Notes: generated from the sequence alone by a model not told the origin. A stretch of 64,000 nt of DNA from CAKZQX01 sp034435975 (GCA_034435975.1 DAOTWD010000032.1:11798-75797); one strand, 5' to 3'; counted from the first letter of the stretch, positions 44,272 through 53,829 are shown. Program-made: numbers and translations.

Positions 44272-46278
44272 ATGCAACCAGGTGCAAGTCCAGCCCATGA
44301 GCCAGGTACAATGATGTTACGCGGCTTACTGATCACGGTCATCGCCCTCGTTGCCAGTATCGGGCTGGGTATCGGAGCCCAGTTCGCGCTCAATGCTCGC
44401 CACGTGCCGCCTGGTATCATTGGTTATGGTGTAGCCGTGGGTGTGGCTGTGATCGGGGTATCCCATATTCGGGTATTACCGTACCAGCCGGCTCCTGTGC
44501 CCATTCAATCCCATCCCACACCCTGGAGCTGGCGTCTATCACTGGTGGTACTGGCACTGATAGCGGGTACGAATACTTTTGCTCTGAGCAGTGGGAATCG
44601 TTACCGCCCGGCGGGTGTCGTTCTGTGGCTGATCAGTATCCTGTGCTGGTGGCTGGCCTGGGCAGATACGCGCTGGTTCACGGCGCTCAAGATCCAGCTG
44701 ACGGCTCGGCGTCTGGCGCTATTGGCGGCCATCATGACGATATTGCTGCTGGGGGCTGTCTTCCGCTTTGCTCATCTGACATCCAATCCGGCTGAGATGG
44801 GCAGTGACCATGTTGAAAAGCTGCTGGATGTGCATGATATTCTGTCTGGTTCTCCTTCAATTTTTTTTGAACGCAATACCGGTCGTGAGCCGTGGCAATT
44901 CTACTGGACGGTCATGCTAGTCAGGTTGACCGGAATTGCCCCCGACTTTATGGCGTTAAAGCTGGGTACGGCCCTGATCGGCTGGCTGATGCTACCAGCG
45001 GTCTTCCTGCTGGCCCGTGAGGTGGCAGGTTTGCGGGTCGCGTTGCTGGCAATGCTATTGGCGGCGATCACGAGCTGGGCCGTCATTCCGGCACGGTTTG
45101 GTTTGCGTTACCCGCTGGCACCATGCGCTGTGGCATGGACAATGTTCTTCCTGGTACGCGGGTTACGGCGCAACGAGCGTACTGCGATGCTGGCGGCCGG
45201 TGTCTGGATCGGCATCGGTCTCCAGGGATACACCGCGTATCGTCTGTTACCCGCGATTGTCTTGCTACTACTGCTGCTATGGATCATTGGGTACGCTGTT
45301 CAGCACCGTTATGCACTGGCAGCGCAGACCGCATTGCATGGTGGGCTGGCACTGGTGATGGCCGTGCTGGTCATGTTGCCCCTGCTGCACTATGCCTATG
45401 AGCGTCCAGACAGGTTTTTCTATCGTATGACCACACGCCTGACGAGTCATGAGCGAGCGATTGAGGGGGAGATCGGGCCGATCTTGCTCAATAACCTCAA
45501 AGAAGTGCTACTCTTTTTTAACTACACGACGGATCGGGTACCGGTCGTCAACATTCTGTCGATGCCAGCGCTTGATCTGGTGCTCGGGGCGCTTCTCGTG
45601 ATCGGCATGGCCGCAATACTGACGCTGACAGTACGCAGGCATAATCCCTGGCTACTGGTCGTAGCAGGTACCGGGATCTTGATGTTGTTGCCTTCGGCTT
45701 TAAGCCTGGCGTTTCCGCTCGAAAACCCGAGTACAGTGCGTACGGGTGGGGCCATTCCCTTGCTGATGATCGTGTGTGCCCTACCGCCAGGATTGCTCCT
45801 CGAAGCCGGGTCGCGAGTGCAACTCAGGATGTTACGTGGCGCCGTGCTGCTTGCGGTCGTTGTGCTGGTGCTGGCGGCGATCCAACTGAATGCCGACCGT
45901 GTGTTTCGTCAATATCCAGCCCAGTATTGTCGTGTGGCACCGAATGCCAGCGATGTGGCGCGCGAGTTGCACGCATTTGTGGCTGCTGGTCACTCCAGGG
46001 ATGCGGCCTGGATCGTTGGCTATCCACACTGGATCGACTATCGTGCTGTTGGGGTCTGGATTGGGGACATCCGGTTTGCTAATCATGTTTTTGGTGCGGA
46101 GGAAGCGCTGCAGATCGAGCCTGGTGATCAACCAGTCTGGTTTGCCCTCCATGCACACGATGGAGCAACGCAACAAGCGCTATGGACGCGATATCCGCAT
46201 GGTATGGCACGCACCGTGCGTGGCAGCCATTGCCCCGATCAGCAGTTTGTGGTCTTTACCACGGCAATTCAGCATTAA
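44272..46278 (+). CDS. GT-C family membrane glycosyltransferase (GT39/ArnT-like)
   Basis: 668 residues, polytopic, similar in plan to the preceding gene. The catalytic loop reads 'FAHLTSNPAEMGSDHVEKLL' (~residues 164-183); here the DE pair is replaced by D-H (GSDHVE), so the catalytic acid arrangement differs. 'FERNTGREPWQFYWTVMLVR' and 'ITSWAVIPARFGLRYPLAPC' follow as in the family. A soluble domain of ~120 residues ends the protein. Start: ATG 44272 with agagagt upstream; ATGs at 44311 and 44314 are alternatives closer to the first membrane segment. It follows the paralogue by 215 bp on the same strand. Confidence 0.82.
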   Translation: MQPGASPAHEPGTMMLRGLLITVIALVASIGLGIGAQFALNARHVPPGIIGYGVAVGVAVIGVSHIRVLPYQPAPVPIQSHPTPWSWRLSLVVLALIAGTNTFALSSGNRYRPAGVVLWLISILCWWLAWADTRWFTALKIQLTARRLALLAAIMTILLLGAVFRFAHLTSNPAEMGSDHVEKLLDVHDILSGSPSIFFERNTGREPWQFYWTVMLVRLTGIAPDFMALKLGTALIGWLMLPAVFLLAREVAGLRVALLAMLLAAITSWAVIPARFGLRYPLAPCAVAWTMFFLVRGLRRNERTAMLAAGVWIGIGLQGYTAYRLLPAIVLLLLLLWIIGYAVQHRYALAAQTALHGGLALVMAVLVMLPLLHYAYERPDRFFYRMTTRLTSHERAIEGEIGPILLNNLKEVLLFFNYTTDRVPVVNILSMPALDLVLGALLVIGMAAILTLTVRRHNPWLLVVAGTGILMLLPSALSLAFPLENPSTVRTGGAIPLLMIVCALPPGLLLEAGSRVQLRMLRGAVLLAVVVLVLAAIQLNADRVFRQYPAQYCRVAPNASDVARELHAFVAAGHSRDAAWIVGYPHWIDYRAVGVWIGDIRFANHVFGAEEALQIEPGDQPVWFALHAHDGATQQALWTRYPHGMARTVRGSHCPDQQFVVFTTAIQH

Positions 46279-46425
46279 CGTCGCGTGCTGCTCACTGGTC
46301 TTCCCTGGTATCGGGGAGAGTAGGCATGTGTCCACGCCGTGCTCTGGATGGACGCCCTATGCAGCGTGTGCGTGTGGCGAAGACGCGACAAGGCGCGTAT
46401 CCTCGGAGTGTCCCGTCGTCGTGGC

Positions 46426-46764
46426 TCATGCAAACGGTATAAAATTCCCCTGGTCGTCAATCGTCCAGCGACTGCCATCACTGGCCTCAACGCCATAGTG
46501 GGTGCGCCAGACAGTGGGGAGTTGCTGTGGCATTGCCAGCAGTCCACCCTGCGGTGTATGAAAGAGAACAAAGTCCATATGGCCGCTGATCGGGCCGGTC
46601 ACATCGACCGCCACTCGCCAGCCGCCGCTCCACTCGCGGTAGAAATCGAACGTGATGTTGTCGCTGCCGGTCATCTGGACGATCAGTCGAGTGATGCACT
46701 CGCGGGCAGTGCTGGTCAGGCGATGCATCTCTGTCACCGGTATCAATCCGTGCTGTTCAGTCAT
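46426..46764 (-). CDS. Small protein of unknown function
   Basis: 112 residues with GGAGG five bases before ATG 46764. It looks like a single beta-rich domain: 'ITFDFYREWSGGWRVAVDVT', 'GHMDFVLFHTPQGG' and 'WTIDDQGNFIPFA'. No family is recognised. It lies about 30 bp downstream of the GH31 alpha-glucosidase gene on the same strand, so they may be co-transcribed. The sequence composition and good start argue that it is a real gene. Confidence 0.62.
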   Translation of the reverse strand: MTEQHGLIPVTEMHRLTSTARECITRLIVQMTGSDNITFDFYREWSGGWRVAVDVTGPISGHMDFVLFHTPQGGLLAMPQQLPTVWRTHYGVEASDGSRWTIDDQGNFIPFA

Positions 46765-46794
46765 TATACCTCCGCGTTGATTAAGCGTCCTGCG

Positions 46795-49221
46795 CTAGCC
46801 AGATGGCATGCCTTTCAACCTGAAGCGCAAGGTATGGGTGTTCCCGTCATCGGCCAGATGGAGTGTGAGGACGCTCGTTTCGTTCGCATATGTTGCGCCC
46901 GGATGATCCGTAGCCATCTCAGCCGCCACATTATGCACCCGTAGCCGGAGTTGCCGGGCAGGCGGAACATAGGCTCCAGTGCGCGATCCGATCTGGAAGA
47001 TCAGCTCGTCGCCCACTTGCTGCAGTTGATAGGCCGTGGTACAGAACTGGCCTTGCTCGTGCGCAAAGGTGCAACCGTCATCCTCGTACAAAGTAAATGT
47101 GCCATCTCCTGGATAGAGATCCAGGGTAAGCGGGTCAAGTGGATACTGGTCAGTATAGTTCATATCCGGGCCGGTGGGAATGATCGCTCCGGCGCGTACA
47201 AAGAGCGGCAATTTCTCCAGCGGGGCATGTTCCAGCACATACGCCGGGCCAGTGAGCCGATCGCCCTGCCACCAGTCATACCAGTCACCTGCTGGCAAAT
47301 AGACCACACGATATTCGCGCCCGGGGTGATAGATCGGTGCAGCCAGCAGCGATGGCCCCAGCAGTACCTGGTCGTGCAAGTGATATGTTACCGGGTCGTC
47401 GGCAAAGTGATAGAGCAGTGGTCGTAAAATAGGCGTGCCATAGCAGGCCGCTTCCCAGAAGAGCGTGTACAAATAGGGCAACAGGCGATAGCGTAGTTGC
47501 AGATAGTCGCGGCAAATAGCCTCGACCTGCGGGCCAAATGCCCAGGGTTCATGACGTTCGGTGTGTGCAGCCGTATGGCCACGACAAAAAGGCAGCAAAG
47601 CACCCAGTTGCATCCAGCGCGCAAACAATTCGCCCGAAGCATTGCCGAAGAAGCCACCGATATCCACACCTACGAAAGGTACGCCCGAAAGCCCCATATT
47701 AAGCAACTGGGGCATCGCCATTTCGAGATGCTCCCACCACGAGGAATTATCGCCCATCCAGCCCGCGCTCCAACGCTGAATACCGGCAAAAGCCGAGCGG
47801 GTCAGGACAAAGGGGCGCTGGCCATCGAGGTCGCGGCGTAGGCCTTCATACGCGGCACGGGCCATATGTGAGCCATACAGGTTGTGTACTTCGGCATGGG
47901 TGACACGTTCAGCATCCGATCCCTGGAGCGCGTCAGCATCGATCGTACTGGCGGCACCGGGGCCAGCACTCAATGGCCGGGCGAAGGATGTTGGTTCGTT
48001 CATATCATTCCAGATGCCGCTGATACCCTGTGCCACCAGTGTTTTTTGCCAATCTGCCCACCACTGGCATACCTCGGGACGCAGAAAATCGGGAAAGACG
48101 GTATCACCAGGCCAGACATAGCCCTGGAAGATCTGGCCATTGGCTTTGCGTACAAACATATCACCTGCAATCCCTGTTTGATAGATGGGATAATCGGGGT
48201 CGATTTTTACGCCGGGATCGATGATGGCAACAGCATGAAAATGTTGGTGCCGTAGATCGGCCAGCAACCCGGTTGGGTTGGGGAAGCGCTCGGTATCCCA
48301 GGTGAAAACGCGATAGCCGTGCATATAGTCAATATCAAAATGAATACCATCGCAGGGGATAGCGCGGGTACGAAACATCGCCGCTAACTGGCGCACATCA
48401 GAGTCGGTTGCGTAGCTCCAGCGACTCTGATGATACCCCAGTGCCCAGCGCGGGGGCAAGGGCATGGTACCGAGCAGTATGCCGATCTGGGTGACAACCT
48501 CGGCTGGTGTGGGGCCATAGCAGACATAGTAGTCCAGTTCACCGCCACCAGCCTCCATCGACCAGGTATCTACCCGTTCATGCCCAATGTCAAAGCGACT
48601 GGGCCAGGTGTTGTTGAAAAAGACACCATAAGCCAGTCCCGGTCGTAGAACCATAAAAACCGGAATCGCCATATACAGCGGATCCGTGCCTGGCCCATGA
48701 CCAACAGGTGGATCGGTCGTCCAGTTAAGCATCCGCCGCCCGAATTTGTCAAGTTGCCCGGTGCGCTCGCCAAACCCATAGAAGTGTTCGTTGGCCTCGA
48801 TGCGTTTGCTGCATGCGACACAATCGGTGCCCAGTGGTAGCACGTCCGGTTCAAGATGCGGAATGTAGCCCCAGCGCATTCCCTCGGCATCGGCGCAAAA
48901 GCGTTGCCCGGCAGTGTTGGCGAACGCAATGCGGCACGGATCACGTTCAATAGTGATCGTCAGTAGCTCCGTTTGCAGGAGCAACGTGTGCGGGGTTGCC
49001 TGCACCTCGAGGGGCGTGGATGGAAAAGCGCTATCGGGTGCCGCAACCGCCCATGAGCGGCGTGGGGCGAACGCACCGGTGGGTGCCAGGCGCACACGCA
49101 CCATCCGTGGAGTTAGCACGGTCAGAGCGAGACGTGGGCCACCACAATCCAGCTCGACTCGCGTATCTGTGTGCGTATAGGTGCGTATGCTGCCCAGGCT
49201 CATCGTTGCTCGATCTGTCAA
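46795..49221 (-). CDS. Glycoside hydrolase family 31 alpha-glucosidase
   Basis: 808 residues, normal for GH31. Start is TTG 49221 behind GGGGGAGG, or ATG 49203. After the N-terminal beta-sandwich ('EHFYGFGERTGQLDKFGRRM') comes the catalytic barrel. The nucleophile is D406 in 'GIWNDMNEPTSF', and the acid/base is D491 in 'GWMGDNSSWWEHL'. 'DGIHFDIDYMHGYRVFTWD' and 'GADIGGF'-type 'FVGVDIGGFFG' are further signatures. The C-terminal beta domains end near residue 800. There is no signal peptide, so it probably acts in the cytoplasm on maltose, isomaltose or glycogen-derived oligosaccharides. Substrate choice between alpha-glucosidase and alpha-xylosidase is not decided, though the first fits best. 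Confidence 0.94.
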   Translation of the reverse strand: MTDRATMSLGSIRTYTHTDTRVELDCGGPRLALTVLTPRMVRVRLAPTGAFAPRRSWAVAAPDSAFPSTPLEVQATPHTLLLQTELLTITIERDPCRIAFANTAGQRFCADAEGMRWGYIPHLEPDVLPLGTDCVACSKRIEANEHFYGFGERTGQLDKFGRRMLNWTTDPPVGHGPGTDPLYMAIPVFMVLRPGLAYGVFFNNTWPSRFDIGHERVDTWSMEAGGGELDYYVCYGPTPAEVVTQIGILLGTMPLPPRWALGYHQSRWSYATDSDVRQLAAMFRTRAIPCDGIHFDIDYMHGYRVFTWDTERFPNPTGLLADLRHQHFHAVAIIDPGVKIDPDYPIYQTGIAGDMFVRKANGQIFQGYVWPGDTVFPDFLRPEVCQWWADWQKTLVAQGISGIWNDMNEPTSFARPLSAGPGAASTIDADALQGSDAERVTHAEVHNLYGSHMARAAYEGLRRDLDGQRPFVLTRSAFAGIQRWSAGWMGDNSSWWEHLEMAMPQLLNMGLSGVPFVGVDIGGFFGNASGELFARWMQLGALLPFCRGHTAAHTERHEPWAFGPQVEAICRDYLQLRYRLLPYLYTLFWEAACYGTPILRPLLYHFADDPVTYHLHDQVLLGPSLLAAPIYHPGREYRVVYLPAGDWYDWWQGDRLTGPAYVLEHAPLEKLPLFVRAGAIIPTGPDMNYTDQYPLDPLTLDLYPGDGTFTLYEDDGCTFAHEQGQFCTTAYQLQQVGDELIFQIGSRTGAYVPPARQLRLRVHNVAAEMATDHPGATYANETSVLTLHLADDGNTHTLRFRLKGMPSG

Positions 49222-49311
49222 ACTTGCCTCCCCCGCTGCGCTGATCGTTAATATTTTCGGTTACAGCAGTGTCATAATGCTCAATCACAGGAAGGCTGTT
49301 CTGTATCACCT

Positions 49312-50409
49312 TTAACGCGGGTTATAAGCAGAAACACTGCTAATCAGCCCACCGCCGATAGTATAGGCATCGAGCACAATACGGGCGCGGTCGAAGTATA
49401 ACCCGGCTTCCTGGAAGCGAATGGCAGCCTCATTAGCCCGTTCGACCCTGAAGGTACTATAAAAATCCAGGAGCGCATCCAGCGCTTCCAGTTCCAGCGC
49501 TAATCCCCGGACATAATCATCATGGGCATTACTCAACTCAGGAGGGGGTGTCAATTCTTTCAACGTAACGTATGCCCGTTCGACCTGTGACCGTAAGCGT
49601 TGCGCGGCGGTCACATGGGTAACTGAGGCGCCGCCGGTCTGGAGGGTTGCGGTACGATAGTTGTTGACGGCCATGCGCAACTGCTGGCGCAGTGGTTCCA
49701 GGGTACTCAGGTAGGAGATCGTGCGCACTTCGCGCACCGCTGCCAGTTCCTCATCCAGCACCGGTTCGTCTATTATCAGTGGGTCGGCCTCGCTACGCAC
49801 AGCAGACGAATGAACTGGTGGTAGGATAGGCGGAGTACGGCTCTGTTCAACCGCCAGGCTAAAGGCATGATGTAATACCAGTGCCAGGCACAGCAACACC
49901 AGCGGGATACTCCAAAAGAGCAGACGGACGCGGTTCATCTCACGGCGGGTCTGCCGCCAGTTGACCCACCACGATTCGCTGTGGGTACGGGCTTCGTCCC
50001 GTGCAGATTCCAGCACGGGCATATCAAGAAGCGCGCTGGCTGTCCTTGGGGTAGTTTGCAACAGGTTGCGTTCTTCCAGCCAGCGTAACCCCTTCTGGGC
50101 ACGCTCATTGGCCGGGTTGATTTTTAAGACCGATTGTAAACAGAAAGCAATCTGGTGCGGGTCGTCCAATACACCGCTTAACCAGAGCCACCCCTGCTCA
50201 TTATTGGGATCAAGCTGAAGCGAGCGGGTGAGCAGACCTGCGGCCACGCGCCGCTGTCCACCACGTGCTGCCGCTACCCCCCGCTGATAGAGGCGCACAG
50301 CTTCTGCGTTATGAGCTTTGATACCCGTCTCCGTTACCGTACTCTTTGATGGTGCAATGGCTGAGAGGGCCATGCTGCCATCGGATGATGGACGCCTGAA
50401 TGGTTGCAT
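49312..50409 (-). CDS. TPR-containing membrane protein, unknown function
   Basis: 365 residues. Residues ~34-115 form two to three tetratricopeptide-like helix pairs: 'EAVRLYQRGVAAARGGQRRV', 'LQLDPNNEQGWLWLSGVLDD' and 'VLKINPANERAQKGLRWLEE'. One membrane segment follows, 'LLFWSIPLVLLCLALVLHHA' (~residues 170-190), then a helical outer domain of ~170 residues ('LEPLRQQLRMAVNNYRTATL', 'LELEALDALLDFYSTFRVER'). The TPR part would be cytoplasmic. It begins 4 bp after the GH18 gene, in an operon with GH18 and zincin genes, so it may act in envelope maintenance. Confidence 0.75.
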   Translation of the reverse strand: MQPFRRPSSDGSMALSAIAPSKSTVTETGIKAHNAEAVRLYQRGVAAARGGQRRVAAGLLTRSLQLDPNNEQGWLWLSGVLDDPHQIAFCLQSVLKINPANERAQKGLRWLEERNLLQTTPRTASALLDMPVLESARDEARTHSESWWVNWRQTRREMNRVRLLFWSIPLVLLCLALVLHHAFSLAVEQSRTPPILPPVHSSAVRSEADPLIIDEPVLDEELAAVREVRTISYLSTLEPLRQQLRMAVNNYRTATLQTGGASVTHVTAAQRLRSQVERAYVTLKELTPPPELSNAHDDYVRGLALELEALDALLDFYSTFRVERANEAAIRFQEAGLYFDRARIVLDAYTIGGGLISSVSAYNPR

Positions 50410-50413
50410 AGAC

Positions 50414-51685
50414 TTAATGCTCCGGCAGTAGTGGGTTGATCGAGCGCTGGATCAGCGCCGGATCTTCAACGAGCTTGCGACGAATCACTCTCCAATATTC
50501 GGGCCTCTCATACCCTAGTTGCCAGATTGCGATTCCGGCCAGATCTAACTCCTGTACCAGATCGAGTTTGGATTCGAGACCCTTGTCGGTCATAAACCAG
50601 ACCTCACGGGTACCCTGCGCCGATTGATACACAAACCAGCTTTCATCAACCGGACCACGACTGTTGCGCTCCATCAGGTTCACGGTCAACCCCTGAGAAG
50701 CAATGAGATCTTCGATATCGCTCCAGGGCAGACCGCGTGCGGTTCCCCCGGGAGGCCAGTCATAGCCATAAAATGGCACTCCAATCACCACTTTGGCGGG
50801 ATCAACCACGGAGCGTGCATACTGGGCAACGGCCTGCACCCAGTAGAGTGGTGCAACCGGCCCAGGGCCACTTCCACGCCAGTGGTAATCGTAGGTCATA
50901 ATGCGCAATCGGTCAACATATTGTCCCAGTACCTCCCAGTCTTGATAGGCACCTATGCCACCAAAATCGTTATCTTTGGCATGCACGGCCACGGTCAACA
51001 TCTTGTTGTGACTATGCAGTACATTGGCGAGATCGCGAATAAAGATTGAAAAGTCGTCACGCATTGAAGGATCGAGTGCCTCATAGTCAATATCAATGCC
51101 ATCATAGTTGCGGGCGAGAACCTCATCCAGAATATTTTGGATATGCCAGGTGCGTAACTGTGGATCAGAGAGTATGTTGACTACTGAGCGAAAATCGGCA
51201 ATGTTATGAATGGTTGGAATAACAAGAATATTGTTCTCCTGGGCCATCCGCACAAACTCATCATCGCGGGTGCCGATCAGTCGTCCACTGCTATCGGTAT
51301 GATACCAGAAAGGACTGACCTCATCAATAATATCTTTGTTGGCCTCGAATGATGCGCGTGCCCCACCGCTGAACGAGGGTGGGAGCCAGGCGGCCACATA
51401 GCGCCCAGTTTTGGGATAATAACGAGTATCAGGGCGAAATTGAATATCAGTGGTAATGGGCAGGGCCGGCGTCGGAGTGGGCGTTGTTGCCACAGCTACC
51501 GCGTTATGCGTCGGCTCCGGGGTGGGGCTGGCTGGTCTGGTGGTGGCACCGATAATCAGCGGGGTGGGCATTTCGCTGGTCAAGAGAAAGGTTTGATAGA
51601 CCAGCACCCCTGCAACGCCTAGTGCGCTGATGTAGATTAGTGCGAAAAAGAGATTGCGCAGATGGCGGATAATACGATAATTCAT
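50414..51685 (-). CDS. Glycoside hydrolase family 18, YaaH-like, membrane anchored
   Basis: 423 residues. The N-terminal anchor 'LFFALIYISALGVAGVLVYQ' is followed by a Pro/Thr-rich linker, then a GH18 barrel. The catalytic motif is intact in 'NYDGIDIDYEALDP' (DxxDxDxE with the acid Glu). 'RLRIMTYDYHWRGSGPGPVA' and 'VVIGVPFYGYDWPPGGTA' are typical of the spore-germination YaaH/SleL group, and 'GIAIWQLGYE' closes the barrel. Such enzymes cut N-acetylglucosaminyl bonds in peptidoglycan or chitin-like polymers. It probably remodels the cell wall outside the membrane. It lies 2 bp after the zincin gene and 4 bp before the TPR gene. Confidence 0.9.
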   Translation of the reverse strand: MNYRIIRHLRNLFFALIYISALGVAGVLVYQTFLLTSEMPTPLIIGATTRPASPTPEPTHNAVAVATTPTPTPALPITTDIQFRPDTRYYPKTGRYVAAWLPPSFSGGARASFEANKDIIDEVSPFWYHTDSSGRLIGTRDDEFVRMAQENNILVIPTIHNIADFRSVVNILSDPQLRTWHIQNILDEVLARNYDGIDIDYEALDPSMRDDFSIFIRDLANVLHSHNKMLTVAVHAKDNDFGGIGAYQDWEVLGQYVDRLRIMTYDYHWRGSGPGPVAPLYWVQAVAQYARSVVDPAKVVIGVPFYGYDWPPGGTARGLPWSDIEDLIASQGLTVNLMERNSRGPVDESWFVYQSAQGTREVWFMTDKGLESKLDLVQELDLAGIAIWQLGYERPEYWRVIRRKLVEDPALIQRSINPLLPEH

Positions 51686-51687
51686 GC

Positions 51688-52059
51688 TTAATAGGCTCCC
51701 AGTTCGCGCAAGCGGTCGTCACTAATGCCAAAAAGATGCGCTATTTCATGCAAAACGGTTCGACGTACCTGGGCACGTAATGCAAGACGGCTGGGGAAGT
51801 CGTGTTCCAGTGGCTCTTGAAAAAGAATAATGGTATCTGGCAGGTGTATATGGTGAACGCTACGCCGGGTTAAGGGTACTCCTTCGTAGAGTCCATAGAG
51901 CGTCTGCCAGGGTTTCAGGCCAACCCGTCGTCGATGGTCGGCGGTGGGTCGTGGTTCGATCAGAATCTCAACATTGTCCAGATAGCGTGCAAACTCGGGT
52001 GGCAAGCTATCGATAGCTTCGATCACCAGTTGCTCAAAGTCTGTTCTATCCATACGCAT
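51688..52059 (-). CDS. Small zinc metallopeptidase-like protein (minimal zincin, PF06262 type)
   Basis: About 123 residues from ATG 52059, with GAGGA eight bases upstream; ATG 52053 is also possible. The zinc motif HExxH is in 'VRRTVLHEIAHLFGISDDRL', followed by the family's D-D-R-L ending near the C-terminus. 'LIEPRPTADHRRRVG' and 'TLYGLYEGVPLTRRSV' are also as in the 'minimal MMP-like domain' family. Members are short soluble proteins whose substrates are unknown. It opens an operon with GH18 (gap 2 bp) and the TPR protein. Confidence 0.88.
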   Translation of the reverse strand: MRMDRTDFEQLVIEAIDSLPPEFARYLDNVEILIEPRPTADHRRRVGLKPWQTLYGLYEGVPLTRRSVHHIHLPDTIILFQEPLEHDFPSRLALRAQVRRTVLHEIAHLFGISDDRLRELGAY

Positions 52060-52086
52060 CAAACGTTTCCTCAACTTCCAGGCCAT

Positions 52087-52545
52087 TATACGGGTCTGAG
52101 CAAGACGGTGTCAAGCCTTTTATGGGGTATTTTGCGTTTGCATGGCAATACCTCTACAATACCCGATAATTCGCAGAACTCAGGCGGCGGTATGAAGGTC
52201 TCAGCCAGGATTTTGGGTCACAGTTTGACATAAGACCGTTCGTCCCTGCTCAGGGTATGCTCCGCTGGTGTTCGCCGGTGTTCGTTCGTAGTAATGACTC
52301 TAGTCGTTTCTGGCGCTCGTAACCGCCTGCTGTACGTAGAACTGATGCAGTGGTCTGGACAACTCCCCTTTTCGTTTCGGCAGAGCGGTTCTTTGAGTCG
52401 TTTTTCTGCGGCTGCAGGCGCAAAAGACGGGGTGTTCACGCGAATCGCATATGCCCTGTTCTGTAATATGGCTCCTCAAAAATATCCTTTCCAAAGGAGA
52501 AGTCAGAACCCGCATCTGGGATAAGAAGGAGATCGCATAGAACGT
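52087..52545. other. Gap of about 460 bases without a gene
   Basis: Lies between divergent genes. Frames here give no recognisable protein. gtttgacataagac at 52223-52237 contains a TTGACA-like box, but no well-spaced -10 was found. AAGGAGATCG at 52525-52535 precedes the next gene. Confidence 0.45.
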
Positions 52546-53493
52546 ATGACGATACGGCAGATGGTTGTATGGATATTCAGTGTATGCCTGGTGATCAGTG
52601 TGTTGAACTTCATTGGATGGCGCGGTCACGCTGGTAATCATTTCGGCAATCAGATGCAACATCTACGGTTCGCAGCAACCCTCCCCATGCATCACAGTAG
52701 TATCAAGCCCGGTCAGCCACTGGAGTTGGCTGGATACATGGGTGTGTACCAACATACCAGGCCGGCATCACACCGCGTTATCGCACCCTATGTCCGCCCG
52801 GAGTTAGCATCACGCATGGCCGACTTGCGCCCGACGATCCTCGCAGCGGCAGCACGCCATAACGATCCAGCGCAGTCAGGGATGAGTGATCGGGAATTTG
52901 CAATGATCATCGCGCTGGTGCTGTATAACGAGCATCATGGCTGGCTTGAAGACGATATAACGCTATTACGGGCCTTCAGACCGTGGTATGAGCAGGCCCA
53001 GGTGCGGGTGAATCGCCAGGGCGTTGGCACGAATTTCAGTGTCTGGCCGACTAATTTACGCCCTTCGGTGGCGCTCGAAATTCTGCGACATGAGGTGCCC
53101 GTACCCGAACCAACGCACGTGATCACGGTGCCGATCGAGGTGTATGGCAGCCAGATTGTGCTGGATAACTATGCGTCGCACGAGGCGTTACTGGCCGCAA
53201 TTACGCAAGAGATAACCCAGGATGAACTGGCGATCGAGTATCTGGCAGCCAATCTGCGGCGGGGAGTCTATCGTGCGCGTTACGAGGGGGTTCCGGTAAC
53301 CTGGTGGATACTGGCGGCCTGGCATAATCAGGGTATTGTGCAGCCGGTGCAGATATGTAATAACCCGACGGCTGCCAGTTATGTACAGCGGGCAGCGGCC
53401 TATATTCCTCTCGCACGTCATTTTATTGCTCAGGAAGACGCTCTTCGTCTAGCACATTCGCGAAGGGAACACCAGGGGCAGGCACGACAGTGA
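52546..53493 (+). CDS. Secreted or anchored protein, possible lysozyme-like fold
   Basis: 315 residues. N-terminal signal/anchor: 'MVVWIFSVCLVISVLNFIGW'. The core has 'SDREFAMIIALVLYNEHHGW' (possible catalytic Glu), 'QGVGTNFSVWPTNLRPSVAL' and 'QDELAIEYLAANLRRGVYRA' followed by 'WWILAAWHNQGI'. The order Glu-helix, then N-x-S/G-loop, then 'IEYLAANLR' and an 'A..N.G' stretch recalls lytic transglycosylase/lysozyme-like proteins, where similar strings follow the active-site Glu. This is fold-level guesswork. The start at 52546 has AAGGAG about 14 bases upstream. It stands alone. Confidence 0.55.
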   Translation: MTIRQMVVWIFSVCLVISVLNFIGWRGHAGNHFGNQMQHLRFAATLPMHHSSIKPGQPLELAGYMGVYQHTRPASHRVIAPYVRPELASRMADLRPTILAAAARHNDPAQSGMSDREFAMIIALVLYNEHHGWLEDDITLLRAFRPWYEQAQVRVNRQGVGTNFSVWPTNLRPSVALEILRHEVPVPEPTHVITVPIEVYGSQIVLDNYASHEALLAAITQEITQDELAIEYLAANLRRGVYRARYEGVPVTWWILAAWHNQGIVQPVQICNNPTAASYVQRAAAYIPLARHFIAQEDALRLAHSRREHQGQARQ

Positions 53494-53589
53494 TACCTGT
53501 TCCCGGTGCCAACATCTTTTGCGCCCCTACTACGCTGCCCCAGGCGAAACCGGTCGGTGGAGGATCCAATACATACATTCTAGTGCTGG

Positions 53590-53829
53590 CTACTGAGCGT
53601 CGCTGGTGCCCAGGTGTGCCTGTACCCGTCCTTCCAGTTCTCTGAGCGTGATACGCGGGATATAATCAACGCCGATAATCACAGCCGGATTATCGTCACA
53701 CGCTGCCATACACTTTAGTTCAACCACGTAGACTTGATCCGCATGCCTGTGCAACAGGTTATGCAGAAAGGCGATCAGTGGTGGGTGGCCTTGTAAACAC
53801 AGCACACAATAGGTTAGTCTCAGGGTCAT
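53590..53829 (-). CDS. Small thioredoxin-like [2Fe-2S] protein (NuoE-C-terminal-like)
   Basis: 79 residues. Cysteines at 8, 11, 40 and 44 fit the pattern of thioredoxin-like [2Fe-2S] ferredoxins: 'YCVLC' near the start and 'VELKCMAACDDNPAVIIGVD' in the second half, then 'YIPRITLRELEGRVQAHLG'. The latter is very like the end of NuoE/HoxE/HydC proteins (EVxCxGxCxxxPxxxI...Y...T...L). The first pair is CxxC rather than the more usual Cx4-12C, so cluster geometry may differ, or the site may be redox-only. It could be a stand-alone electron carrier. It lies convergent with 52546-53493. Confidence 0.7.
   Translation of the reverse strand: MTLRLTYCVLCLQGHPPLIAFLHNLLHRHADQVYVVELKCMAACDDNPAVIIGVDYIPRITLRELEGRVQAHLGTSDAQ

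Noticed and set aside
46339..46944. 201-codon plus-strand ORF across the small protein and GH31 end
   Set aside because: Antisense shadow of two better-supported minus-strand genes.
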